Of a DNA stretch of 64,000 nt, positions 46,094 through 54,511 are shown in pieces. A program made the translations under genes and the position numbers. Origin of the DNA: Shewanella canadensis (GTDB lineage Bacteria > Pseudomonadota > Gammaproteobacteria > Enterobacterales > Shewanellaceae); assembly GCF_003966225.1 (NCBI RefSeq), contig NZ_RXNU01000011.1, positions 1 through 64,000 on the forward strand, in the 5' to 3' direction. The notes beneath the pieces were generated by a model, which saw only the letters and a list, made by a program, of their open reading frames with translations, was not told the origin of the DNA and did no database searches. Every line of letters starts with the position of its first letter. The first letter of the stretch is position 1.

Positions 46094-47316
46094 TTAGACA
46101 CCTCACTGCGCTTCACTTCTGAACCAACCATCTGATTAGTTAGAATAATTTGTCTTTTTAATCGCTGTTTATTTAATACTGACTTAAACCATTGCCTGTT
46201 GAACCGAATAAAATCTGTCATTGGATTCATCGGGCAAAGGGTTCTGCACCAAGGTCGTTTAACAACCAATGAGGTTACGATTGTTATCGTCGTTAAAACA
46301 AAGAGATATATTGAACCTATCATGCCAAACATGATGCCGAATGGTTCATATGAAAATGACGCCGGATTGCGGTAATAGAGGCCTAAACATAAAGTTACCA
46401 GTAAGAGTCCCCTTGGAAACCATTCAAAAAAAACAGGTGTTAAACTTATCGTTTTTGTATTGCCAAGCTTTGCCAAACACTCCTGTGTCGCCCCAAAGGG
46501 ACAGAGAGTATTGCAATACACGTTCTTATTCGTCGCGATGATGTATAGGATCACCAGAGAAAGTAAGATTATCGAGGTATAGTTACCCAGTCCGGTAAGC
46601 CACGCCCCAGAAATAAGGATCCCCATTGTCGATGATGAAAATAAGCTAGAGGAGTAAAAACCAAATACACACATAGAGGTGAGCAGTAATGCCCAGTTAA
46701 ACATACTCTTTTTGCGATGACGTGTTTTGTTTACCAAAATAGCCATCGTAAACATCGCAATAGCCAGCAGATCCAGCCATCGAAAATGAGAGATGGGCTT
46801 TTCATTCTCAGCCCGATTAATACCGAACAATTCGAATCTAACCGGATCTGCTGCCCGTTTAATGGCCTCTGTTAATGCATTGGTCGATACAGTCGCCCCA
46901 CTGACACCATCAATTTCGAAGTTCGATTTGATATTTTTTCCAAGTAACTTCTCCATCAAATTTGATTGGATGACCTTGTCCAGATAGGAGCTGGTGTCCT
47001 TAGATGATAAGACAGCGATTCGTTGAATATCCCCCAGTGAAGAGACTGTTACTGCAACCTCAGTCATGCCCCCGTAGCCAATGCCACTACCAAGACCGAT
47101 ATACTCGACCGGGTTAAGCTTATTCAGGATCCTCCCTTCATATAGGCGGTCATCGATCTGATTTAAGAGATCTCCATTAATCAACAACTGATCCACCATA
47201 CCACTCTGGTTATCGGTAATTCGGGTACTTCCACCATACCAGGCCAGTAGTAAGAGTATCACTGACACGATACTGGCAACTTTTTTCCAGAAGTCGCTGC
47301 GTTTCTTGCTATACAT
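46090..47316 (-). CDS. rdhC: FMN-binding NosR/RdhC-like membrane protein
   Basis: This protein of 408 residues starts with a membrane anchor, followed by a periplasmic FMN-binding domain (about residues 55-140) with the flavinylation motif DGVSGATVST. Four or five further helices follow, then two cytoplasm-facing polyferredoxin-like motifs, CNTLCPFGATQECL and CRTLCPMNPMTDF. This plan is shared by NosR/NirI and RdhC/PceC, the latter found in dehalogenase operons and thought to pass electrons or assist maturation. GAGAGG precedes the ATG at 47316. An 8-bp inverted repeat lies between this gene and rdhB. Confidence 0.8.
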   Translation of the reverse strand: MYSKKRSDFWKKVASIVSVILLLLAWYGGSTRITDNQSGMVDQLLINGDLLNQIDDRLYEGRILNKLNPVEYIGLGSGIGYGGMTEVAVTVSSLGDIQRIAVLSSKDTSSYLDKVIQSNLMEKLLGKNIKSNFEIDGVSGATVSTNALTEAIKRAADPVRFELFGINRAENEKPISHFRWLDLLAIAMFTMAILVNKTRHRKKSMFNWALLLTSMCVFGFYSSSLFSSSTMGILISGAWLTGLGNYTSIILLSLVILYIIATNKNVYCNTLCPFGATQECLAKLGNTKTISLTPVFFEWFPRGLLLVTLCLGLYYRNPASFSYEPFGIMFGMIGSIYLFVLTTITIVTSLVVKRPWCRTLCPMNPMTDFIRFNRQWFKSVLNKQRLKRQIILTNQMVGSEVKRSEVSK

Positions 47317-47328
47317 AAAACCTCTCAA

Positions 47329-47352
47329 AGCCCTGAAATCAAACTCAGGGCT
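47329..47352 (-). promoter_or_regulatory. Intercistronic hairpin between rdhB1 and the rdhC-like gene
   Basis: The arms AGCCCTGA and TCAGGGCT form a perfect stem with an eight-base loop, ending 12 bases before the start codon and without a T run. It may protect or process the mRNA so that rdhAB and the downstream genes are expressed at different levels. Confidence 0.45.
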
Positions 47353-47400
47353 CCGGTTATCAATGTGGTGACAAGGATTTTGACACCGGGGGATATTGCG

Positions 47401-47709
47401 TTATTGAGGATTCGGTTTTAACAGAACCAGCACTTTAAGTATTGCCGCGCCACCGATCACCAATAGTGTCCCGACAAAACCCAGAACATACCAACCGGCG
47501 TTGCCTTCATTTTCGCCCAGCAGTGTAAATGCACCGGCAATGGTCAAAATAAAACTTAACCACCAAAATCCCACGACTGACCACCTCCACCAATTCATCC
47601 CTAATTGATATTCTTTGGCCCATTGACTCGCCCCTGTAAACACCAAGACCTGAATTGCACCTAATACCATCCAAAACAGTGGATCCAATAGCGTTGATTG
47701 CGGAAACAT
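47401..47709 (-). CDS. rdhB: Reductive dehalogenase membrane anchor RdhB (1)
   Basis: The 102-residue protein has three predicted helices and the WWRWSVVGFWWLSF stretch typical of RdhB anchors, which hold the RdhA subunit at the outer face of the inner membrane. It overlaps the rdhA stop (TAATG), as usual for rdhAB pairs. Sequence conservation in RdhB is low, so the assignment relies on size, topology and position. Confidence 0.85.
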   Translation of the reverse strand: MFPQSTLLDPLFWMVLGAIQVLVFTGASQWAKEYQLGMNWWRWSVVGFWWLSFILTIAGAFTLLGENEGNAGWYVLGFVGTLLVIGGAAILKVLVLLKPNPQ

Positions 47710-49232
47710 TAGAAACCCTCCCAGTTGCCGTCATATTCCCAAGTCTTCTCGACTTTCAGATACTCTTCACTTCTCATCCACTCTGGTGGCTGATGGTAAC
47801 TTGCAAAATTGCCACCACTCCACTCCGGATGAAATGACTCTGCATCGGGGTAATAGAAGAAATTATGCTGCATCGCTAATAATGCATTACGTGTAACGCC
47901 GGTAGGATCCCTGGGTTCTGCCTGTTTAACTAAGGCATGTATCCAGTTATTTTTTCGGGTATACGGACATACAGCAATACAGACACGACAGCCTAGACCA
48001 CTCGGGGTCGGCCCTTGATTCCAGAATCTCCAACAACCATCTTGGTTAAATGCGTACTTCCGTATACCACGAACCACATCATCGGGTTTATCAGCTTTGC
48101 TGATGGAGCCACTCGGACACGCATCTGCGCAAATTTTGCAACTTTCACAGAAATGTTTCATGTTCAGATCTATCGGCTTATCGTGTTCCAGATCCAAGTT
48201 AGTGATCACAGCCGCGAGGCGAATGTTGGGCCCCACTTCAGGCGTCATCAAGATCCCATTGCGCGTCGACTCACCAAGACCTGCAAGCATGGCCAAGGGG
48301 GGCATAATCACTTCATAACTGTTACCGGGGAACTGTGGACGAGCGGCATACCCTAACTCTCCTAAATAGGCTGCCATTAATCCTGATGCCATCTTGGCGC
48401 GATAATAGGCATCATAGGAAGTTGAATAACCGACCGCGGCATACATAGGGTCCCAGTTCATCGGCACGCCAAAAACGATGACATTCTTCCAGTGTTTTGG
48501 GATCTCATCTCCCCATTCGGGCATGCCACGCATCATGTTTTTAAATACGAAATTACTATCAAGCTTAGTGATACCCACCAGACTCATACCGAACTTGAAT
48601 GCCATCTGTTTAATCAACTTAGAAGCATGCTCAGGCGATTTAAATTCCTTCGGTTCTCTCTGCACCCACTTGAAATCATCCACATCGGGATGCTCTGTGG
48701 GCTCAGGTGGGAAATCCGCGTGTAAACCTTTGCTGTATGCGCCTGAATAGGCCCAGGCAAGAGCGAATCTGTCACGATGCTTTTCAATGTTATTGTCATG
48801 TTTTACTTTTTCGCTAAATGACAGCAACATCTCTTCCCAACGTTTCGGGTATTTTTCGTAGTATTCTCTCACCCTGAGATCTGGAATTTGAGTCCAGTCT
48901 TCACTGGGTTCCCAGCCCCCTTTTATCGATTTAACCAGACTAAATGCACGATTAAACAGGTAGTCTCCCCACTCTGGTCGCTCAATATTCCCTACCACCT
49001 CCATTGTTGGCGGAAAATCCACCTCAAATGCCTCGCGGTTAAAATACATATCCTTACCGGCTTCCGTTCTTCCCCAGCCAATATTGGCATCGGGATCTCT
49101 GCCAAGTACGAACCCGGCACCGGCACCGGCGCCTACTGTGGCCGTTGCTGCGGCAAGTCCACCCAACTTAAGGAAGTTTCGGCGTGAACTGTTAGTCGTT
49201 GCCTCATCTCCGATCTGTGCATCATCTTTCAT
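47709..49232 (-). CDS. rdhA: Reductive dehalogenase catalytic subunit RdhA (1)
   Basis: This 507-residue enzyme removes halogen atoms from organohalides, using a corrinoid and two [4Fe-4S] clusters outside the inner membrane. It has a Tat signal (RRNFLKLGG, then an Ala/Gly-rich segment) and a central corrinoid/catalytic region with DAYYRAKMASGLMAAYL, whose tyrosines fit the catalytic Tyr of PceA. The cluster motifs are CESCKICADACPSG and CRVCIAVCPY. The ATG at 49232 follows GAGG by six bases. The substrate cannot be read from sequence. It follows the TPR gene by 37 bases. Confidence 0.93.
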   Translation of the reverse strand: MKDDAQIGDEATTNSSRRNFLKLGGLAAATATVGAGAGAGFVLGRDPDANIGWGRTEAGKDMYFNREAFEVDFPPTMEVVGNIERPEWGDYLFNRAFSLVKSIKGGWEPSEDWTQIPDLRVREYYEKYPKRWEEMLLSFSEKVKHDNNIEKHRDRFALAWAYSGAYSKGLHADFPPEPTEHPDVDDFKWVQREPKEFKSPEHASKLIKQMAFKFGMSLVGITKLDSNFVFKNMMRGMPEWGDEIPKHWKNVIVFGVPMNWDPMYAAVGYSTSYDAYYRAKMASGLMAAYLGELGYAARPQFPGNSYEVIMPPLAMLAGLGESTRNGILMTPEVGPNIRLAAVITNLDLEHDKPIDLNMKHFCESCKICADACPSGSISKADKPDDVVRGIRKYAFNQDGCWRFWNQGPTPSGLGCRVCIAVCPYTRKNNWIHALVKQAEPRDPTGVTRNALLAMQHNFFYYPDAESFHPEWSGGNFASYHQPPEWMRSEEYLKVEKTWEYDGNWEGF

Positions 49233-49269
49233 CAATTACCTCTGACTATTACAATTTTATTTACTGTTT

Positions 49270-50379
49270 TTATTGAATATCCACCATCACAATGGCTTGT
49301 TTTTTTCTAACCTCATCCATTTGACTTCGGTATTTATCTTTAAATTGGGTAGAAATTTTTGATAATTGAGACATGGCCATCTCGGCTTGTATCCATCGCT
49401 GTGTGTGAAAATTCGCGAGAAAGAGATGTTCCAGAGACCAGGCGTCGTGAGGATCGAGTTCAAGCAAAACCTTAAGGTCAATCAGCAGAGGTTCCCATTG
49501 GCCATCGGCAGCGAGCGCCTGAGCGCGAATCGCAAAAATATCGATATCTTCGGGTCTGGCCTCTAAATATTCACAGAGCGCCAAGATAGCCTCAGGATAC
49601 TGTTGATTTTGATGTGCCCAAATACCTCTTAAACGACTCAGTTCGATACTTTCTATTTGATTATTCTTGGCGCGATCTAACCAAACCTTCGCCCTCTCAA
49701 GTTGCTTGAGTGCCAAGAAGCTGCTTATGGCAGTGACATAGCAGGCGGTGAGTGTGGGGTCTATTTTGTAAACCTGAATACAAGAATCTATGGCCTGTTC
49801 GAACTCACTTGCCTGATAATGACAACCCGCTAGATTTTGGAAGCCCCCAACAAAGTCAGGCGCTAATTTGGTACATTCTGTAAAGCATTTAACCGCTTGT
49901 TCAGTATCACCTTGTGTTAATCGGATATAGCCGAGGTGAAAATGCCCCAAATAATTTTTTGGACTATTGCTGATGGCGTTATAGAAGGCTATTTCGGCTT
50001 GCTCACTCTCGCCTAAGTGTTGAAGAATGATCCCCCGCTTGATGTCAAATTCCGCAGCGTCAATATGATGTTTATTATTTATAACCAAACTTAAGGCAAG
50101 CTGATAAAGTTTGGTTGAGATAAGTGAGTTAAATAAGATATTTATCTCGTCCTCTGCAAACCTTTGCTCTTTAAACACATCATTAAGCACTGCACTGAAG
50201 GCTTCATGCTCAATCCAATCAATGTATTGAGGATTAGTTGTTGTATTGATATTACCAAACTGATTATTAAGAAAGACGACTTTATCATTTAGTGAATCAA
50301 CAATAGATTCATTACATTCAAACTCATGAGTTCTTTTTTGTAAAAAACCAAGCAGTTCTAACCATTTATTATCTATCAC
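49270..50379 (-). CDS. Tetratricopeptide-repeat protein heading the rdhA1 operon
   Basis: The 369-residue protein has no signal peptide, and about seven TPR-like helical repeats cover residues about 95-350 (for example NYLGHFHLGYIRLTQGDTEQ and AGCHYQASEFEQAIDSCIQV). It is the first gene of the apparent TPR-rdhA-rdhB-rdhC-like operon and is cytoplasmic by prediction. TPR proteins act as scaffolds or chaperones; in dehalogenase operons that role is normally filled by trigger-factor-like RdhT/PceT, absent here. I infer a cytoplasmic chaperone or assembly role for the RdhA precursor. Confidence 0.7.
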   Translation of the reverse strand: MIDNKWLELLGFLQKRTHEFECNESIVDSLNDKVVFLNNQFGNINTTTNPQYIDWIEHEAFSAVLNDVFKEQRFAEDEINILFNSLISTKLYQLALSLVINNKHHIDAAEFDIKRGIILQHLGESEQAEIAFYNAISNSPKNYLGHFHLGYIRLTQGDTEQAVKCFTECTKLAPDFVGGFQNLAGCHYQASEFEQAIDSCIQVYKIDPTLTACYVTAISSFLALKQLERAKVWLDRAKNNQIESIELSRLRGIWAHQNQQYPEAILALCEYLEARPEDIDIFAIRAQALAADGQWEPLLIDLKVLLELDPHDAWSLEHLFLANFHTQRWIQAEMAMSQLSKISTQFKDKYRSQMDEVRKKQAIVMVDIQ

Positions 50380-50580
50380 TCATCCGCCTTTACCACAGCA
50401 TGAAATTTATAGTTAACATAATAACCATTGTGGCAACGGGCAAAAGGTTCAATTAAGTCGAAAAATGATAGATATGTGCCAAACCATAAAAATATGAAGC
50501 AAGACTTCAAACTGGTAATTTGGAGAAGCGGCTCACACTTTAATGGTTAATATCGATATTTGACCAATCAAAAAAATTAA
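50380..50580. promoter_or_regulatory. Upstream region of the rdhA1 operon
   Basis: About 200 AT-rich bases precede the TPR gene and must hold the promoter of the minus-strand operon. I see no clear FNR or CRP consensus in it. Confidence 0.4.
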
Positions 50581-50889
50581 GCACTAACAGATAAATACGA
50601 GAAGACAGATAAAATAGTTCACCATCTTGATACGCTTAACGGCGGTAGGTTTTTTACCAGACACGGCGATGATTGGGAGGGCTCGATCACATTTAGTGAT
50701 AGCCAGCATGAGATAGGACTAAAACAACCATTTTATGACACACCCCAACCTTTTTTGTCACAAGAGAAACCATTAGGATTTGCAATATCTACCACGCAGA
50801 ATTCAATAAAGCTGTTAATCAACATCCTTAATAATGACGGCATGATGAATAAGAACGATTACAGACAGCGATTTATCATTAATTACTAA
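50581..50889 (+). pseudogene. Gene remnant, open frame without a start codon
   Basis: A 102-codon frame is open from just after a TAA to a TAA at 50887-50889, but it has no ATG, GTG or TTG near its beginning. The translation looks like the end of a real protein (for instance GGRFFTRHGDDWEGSITFSD and LGFAISTTQNSIKLLIN). I do not recognise the family. It is probably the C-terminal remnant of a gene whose 5' part was lost when the dehalogenase genes were assembled here. Confidence 0.5.
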
Positions 50890-50934
50890 AAATCCATTAT
50901 TAACAATTCTAGTAACTTCAAAAAGTTGGAATAA

Positions 50935-51846
50935 ATGAAAACGGAAGATCTTGCCCTATTCAATACTGTAGCCGAATTTTCCAGTTTGACCGGGGCTGCA
51001 CGAGTACTGAACATTCCGGTATCTAAGGTGTGTCGACATGTGGCACAACTGGAACAGCACTTAGGCACACGTTTATTTGAGAGAACTACGCGAAGCCTAT
51101 CCCTCACCGATGCAGGAATAGAGCTTATTCACAGAAGCAAAAAGATTCTCACAGAAATAGAAGCACTTGAATTAAGCATAGGTCAATTGCAGGGGAATAC
51201 ATCGGGTACAGTCACCATCGCGGCACCACTGGATTTTATAAACTTGACCTGTAACGACATGCTGAATAAGTTTTATCAACAATACCCTGGTTTGCAATTA
51301 AAATTCATCTCCTACCAAAGTAGATTGAATCCAATGGAGGTTCAGGCCGATTTGATCTTCTTTGTCTCTCATAGTAATCCGCCGGATAGCACTATGGTAG
51401 GACACAAATTATCTACAATGAAACGTCTGTTTATTGCCAGCCCGGAATTTATAACCAAGAATCCAGAGTTGACTCATCCCAAACAACTGAGTAATTACCC
51501 ATGTTTACTTTCATCAAAGGGAATACAACCCGGACATGTTTGGTTATGGACTGATGAGAATCATTCCAATTGTATTAATGTCGATGGACCTCTCGAATCA
51601 GAAAGCAATGAGCTTTGCATTTCCGCTGCAATAAGCGGCCAAGGCATCGCCTGGGTACCGAGGGAGATGTGTAACGAACAAATTAAATCCGGAAAATTAC
51701 AGTTATTATTCGATGGAGAATATGGCACCGATGTTTATATGTGGTCACTATTTTCAAGCAGAGACTATCTCCCCCATAGAGTAAAAGTTGTTTTGGACTT
51801 TTTTAAGAAAGAGATCGGTATTTTATTGCAGCAATCGATTGAATAA
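50935..51846 (+). CDS. LysR-type regulator upstream of rdhA2
   Basis: This 303-residue LysR-family protein has a winged helix at the N-terminus (SLTGAARVLNIPVSKVCRHV) and a C-terminal effector domain. It is encoded 128 bases upstream of and in the same direction as the second rdhAB pair. Known dehalogenase operons mostly use CRP/FNR-type (CprK), MarR or two-component regulators, so a LysR beside rdhA is less common. Control of rdhA2 is an inference from position. Confidence 0.82.
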   Translation: MKTEDLALFNTVAEFSSLTGAARVLNIPVSKVCRHVAQLEQHLGTRLFERTTRSLSLTDAGIELIHRSKKILTEIEALELSIGQLQGNTSGTVTIAAPLDFINLTCNDMLNKFYQQYPGLQLKFISYQSRLNPMEVQADLIFFVSHSNPPDSTMVGHKLSTMKRLFIASPEFITKNPELTHPKQLSNYPCLLSSKGIQPGHVWLWTDENHSNCINVDGPLESESNELCISAAISGQGIAWVPREMCNEQIKSGKLQLLFDGEYGTDVYMWSLFSSRDYLPHRVKVVLDFFKKEIGILLQQSIE

Positions 51847-51974
51847 ACGTAGAAACTATATTCTTGCAAAAAGTAGAATACTTTTTTTCAAACAAACAAA
51901 TACTCCCATTTAGGTATTAGATTTATGATCAAGCAGCAATTTCAGATTTAAATTGATACGTAATAAGGGTGAAA

Positions 51975-53405
51975 ATGAAAGAACAAGAAAAAGAAAAAGA
52001 TGAGCAGGTCATTGATCAACACAGGCGGCAACTCTTAAAATTAAGTGCAGGCACTATCGCTGGAGTCGGCGCAGTGGCCGGAGCCGGAAGCTGGATAAAA
52101 CACAGAGTCGAAGGCGTCGAGCAAGATGGATATCCTGTTGAAATTTCGCCATCTTTTAAACGTAAAGATCAACGTGACGTCTTACTGACCTTTGCAGGCA
52201 GTAAAGCACTCGGCGAAAAACACCCTGAACGTAACTTGAGCCTAAGTAATGACGCTGACGGCCCTGCTAAGTCAGGTGAGAAGTCATTCAATTTTCAGAA
52301 AGGAATTTATCAATTCGCTACGGCCCATACTCGTGCGGATAATAATAAGGTCGGCTATACCCAACTCGATTATGCCCTGGAGCAAGCTTGCTGGCATGGA
52401 ATGAATATATTAGCACCGTTGGAATCGATGGGTGTACCCAACCAAGGCACATTTGGCTGGGATCAATCTGAAGTCAAAAAAGAGAAATACCCATTTAAAG
52501 ACTCGGTTGAGATATTGAGTGCAATAAAAACGGCAGCAAAAACATTTGGGGCGGTCAGAGTAGGAATTTGTAAACGTGATAAACGCTGGGACTATGATCC
52601 CTTGTATGATCTTACACAAGAGAAGACATTGACATGGGAGGAAGATTTTCCCTTCGAACCTAAAAGCGTGATCGTTATGCTGACCGATATGGATTACGAT
52701 GCAATGGCAACGGCACCTATGATCCCAGCATCTGCCACTGCCGCTATGGGTTACACCCAGAACACGATTCAGGGTGGCGGTATGGCCAAGTTTTTAAGAG
52801 AGCTTGGATACATGGCTGTCGGTTCCGGTAATGACCTTGGCAGTTCGGTCTCTTATGCTATTGCAGCAGGATTAGGTGAAGGCGCCCGAAATGGCGCGCT
52901 TATCGCACCTAACCTTGGACCCAGAGTGCGAATTTCTAAAGTTTATACCAACCTTGAACTCGATGATGCGGCCTACGACAAACCAAGGGACTTCGGCATT
53001 CTAACCTTTTGCGAAAATTGCAAAAGATGCGCCGAGTCTTGTCCGGGCAATGCCATCAGTATGGATGACAAGCCTTCAATGAGTTCGACTTTTGCCGGCA
53101 GTGATGACCCAGACTACAACTGGCAAGGTCAACCAGGCATGCGCAAATTCCATAATGACGCCAAGAAATGCTTCAAGTTCTGGTGTGACAATGGGGGGGA
53201 TTGCGGAGCGTGCATCGCCTCATGTCCATGGAATAAACCTGATTTCTGGCACCATAGACTCATTGATGCTTCAAATACCTTCACAGCCGGTCCGGTCCAC
53301 ACCATGATGAAGCAAGCCGATATTCTGTTTGGTTATGGTAATACCAATGATGAAAAAGCGGTTGAAAAATTCTGGCGTAGTGGTTTTAGTGGCGACTTTA
53401 CTTAG
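51975..53405 (+). CDS. rdhA: Reductive dehalogenase catalytic subunit RdhA (2)
   Basis: This second RdhA has 476 residues, with a charged N-terminus, a Tat motif (HRRQLLKLS) and the two cluster motifs CENCKRCAESCPGN and CDNGGDCGACIASCPW. The region MAKFLRELGYMAVGSGND aligns with the segment after the catalytic tyrosines in the first copy, but here MGYTQNTIQGGGMAK replaces the double tyrosine, so the active site differs. The ATG at 51975 has AAGG eight bases upstream; a GTG two codons earlier is possible. It is followed by its anchor gene after 12 bases. Confidence 0.92.
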   Translation: MKEQEKEKDEQVIDQHRRQLLKLSAGTIAGVGAVAGAGSWIKHRVEGVEQDGYPVEISPSFKRKDQRDVLLTFAGSKALGEKHPERNLSLSNDADGPAKSGEKSFNFQKGIYQFATAHTRADNNKVGYTQLDYALEQACWHGMNILAPLESMGVPNQGTFGWDQSEVKKEKYPFKDSVEILSAIKTAAKTFGAVRVGICKRDKRWDYDPLYDLTQEKTLTWEEDFPFEPKSVIVMLTDMDYDAMATAPMIPASATAAMGYTQNTIQGGGMAKFLRELGYMAVGSGNDLGSSVSYAIAAGLGEGARNGALIAPNLGPRVRISKVYTNLELDDAAYDKPRDFGILTFCENCKRCAESCPGNAISMDDKPSMSSTFAGSDDPDYNWQGQPGMRKFHNDAKKCFKFWCDNGGDCGACIASCPWNKPDFWHHRLIDASNTFTAGPVHTMMKQADILFGYGNTNDEKAVEKFWRSGFSGDFT

Positions 53406-53417
53406 AGGAAATTGTTA

Positions 53418-53693
53418 ATGATGGGATTGATGTGGTATCTGTTAGGCATGGTCACTACCGGCGCTATTTGGGGTTACGTGTACCTTCAACGTCGCTATAA
53501 TTTAAACTGGAAAGCCAATTTGGGCCTATTCTTCGCGTTTGCATTTGCATGGATTTGTATCGGTTGGTCCTGGGGATCCTTTGCCGAGGGTGAACCTCAA
53601 TCGGGTGCTATGGGTCTGCTTAACTTCGGTCTTCCAGCCTTAATTTTGGCACTCTTTACCTGGAGAAAGTTCATTCAACCAGAAAGCAAATAA
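53418..53693 (+). CDS. rdhB: Reductive dehalogenase membrane anchor RdhB (2)
   Basis: The 91-residue protein has three predicted helices (start MGLMWYLLGMVTTGAIWGYVY), a charged loop with YNLNWKANLG and an ending WRKFIQPESK. Size, topology and position right after rdhA2 identify it as RdhB. GAGG lies nine bases before the ATG at 53418; an in-frame TTG at 53412 is less likely. Confidence 0.85.
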   Translation: MMGLMWYLLGMVTTGAIWGYVYLQRRYNLNWKANLGLFFAFAFAWICIGWSWGSFAEGEPQSGAMGLLNFGLPALILALFTWRKFIQPESK

Positions 53694-53708
53694 ATCGTTA
53701 TCTCCTTG

Positions 53709-53768
53709 CTCAGCTCTTCGGCTATCACCGGAGAGCTGAACGATACGGGAAATATATCTATTCCCGTA
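53709..53768 (+). terminator. Double hairpin after rdhB2
   Basis: Two stems in a row, TCAGCTCT/AGAGCTGA (53710-53739) and TACGGGAA/TTCCCGTA (53744-53768), begin 17 bases after the stop. There is no strong T run, but this is the likely end of the rdhA2B2 transcript. Confidence 0.55.
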
Positions 53769-54511
53769 CTCCTCCGTAAAAGGGATGTTTTGTGTCAATT
53801 AAAATTTGAATACACAATGAATTTGTCGCTTTGACATGTTATTTTAATCACATCCTCACCATTATTAGGTGCAGCCTTTCATTATATATCTTACCTCCCC
53901 CAGACTTAATCACTCCACAGATCATATATCCACATATCATATATCCTCAGTCCGCTAAGAAACCTACCACTCAATTATCTCGCCTGCGAACAACACCACC
54001 TTTATAAAAGACATTTTCAAACAGTAATTCAGCATGACACATTTACGATAGTGAATGAAACGGAACAGTTCAGCAAATTAAACAAAACTTATTACTACTC
54101 TTTATAGAAATGACTTTATCATCTTTTAGAATAACACCAACAAAAACAAATGACGCCACCCTCACAATTACAAACACTATGTGACTGACCTCGCCGAAAT
54201 ACAACGAGCAAGTAACAAAAACAAGAGCGCAAATACCCACACCTAAATAAAAAACAACAAAAAGCCTACTAAACCCCAAACTCACAAGCGTATATTATAT
54301 TTTGGTAATTTGACCACAAACAATTACAACAGTACTGTTACAACATATAACCAAGGGGAACACAACACCAGGAACCACCGCCTGAACATATAAAATCTGA
54401 AGCGCAAGTTTCAAATGACAATTAAAACAACCAAGCTGAATTGTAAGAGTAATAATAGCTAAAACATTTAAATATAATAATTTAAAAACGAGTATATTTT
54501 GGAGATGAAAA
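53769..54511. other. AT-rich intergenic region upstream of the channel gene
   Basis: About 740 bases are very AT-rich, with near-repeats CAGATCATATATCCA/CACATATCATATATCC around 53926-53950. No convincing gene is seen; a 71-codon frame on the minus strand (54070-54285) is hydrophobic but lacks a good ribosome-binding site. The region may hold the promoter and regulator sites of the outer-membrane gene. Confidence 0.4.

Noticed and set aside
51847..51974. FNR-like half site TTGAT near 51951 upstream of rdhA2
   Set aside because: Only one half of the TTGAT-N4-ATCAA consensus is present, which is expected by chance in AT-rich DNA.
47709..53405. RdhA proteins as epoxyqueuosine reductase (QueG)
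   Set aside because: Both have Tat signals, the dehalogenase-type cluster motifs and an adjacent small anchor gene; QueG is cytoplasmic and lacks these.
54070..54285. 71-codon hydrophobic minus-strand frame in AT-rich DNA
   Set aside because: AT-rich antisense DNA easily gives hydrophobic frames; there is no ribosome-binding site and no neighbour to support it.
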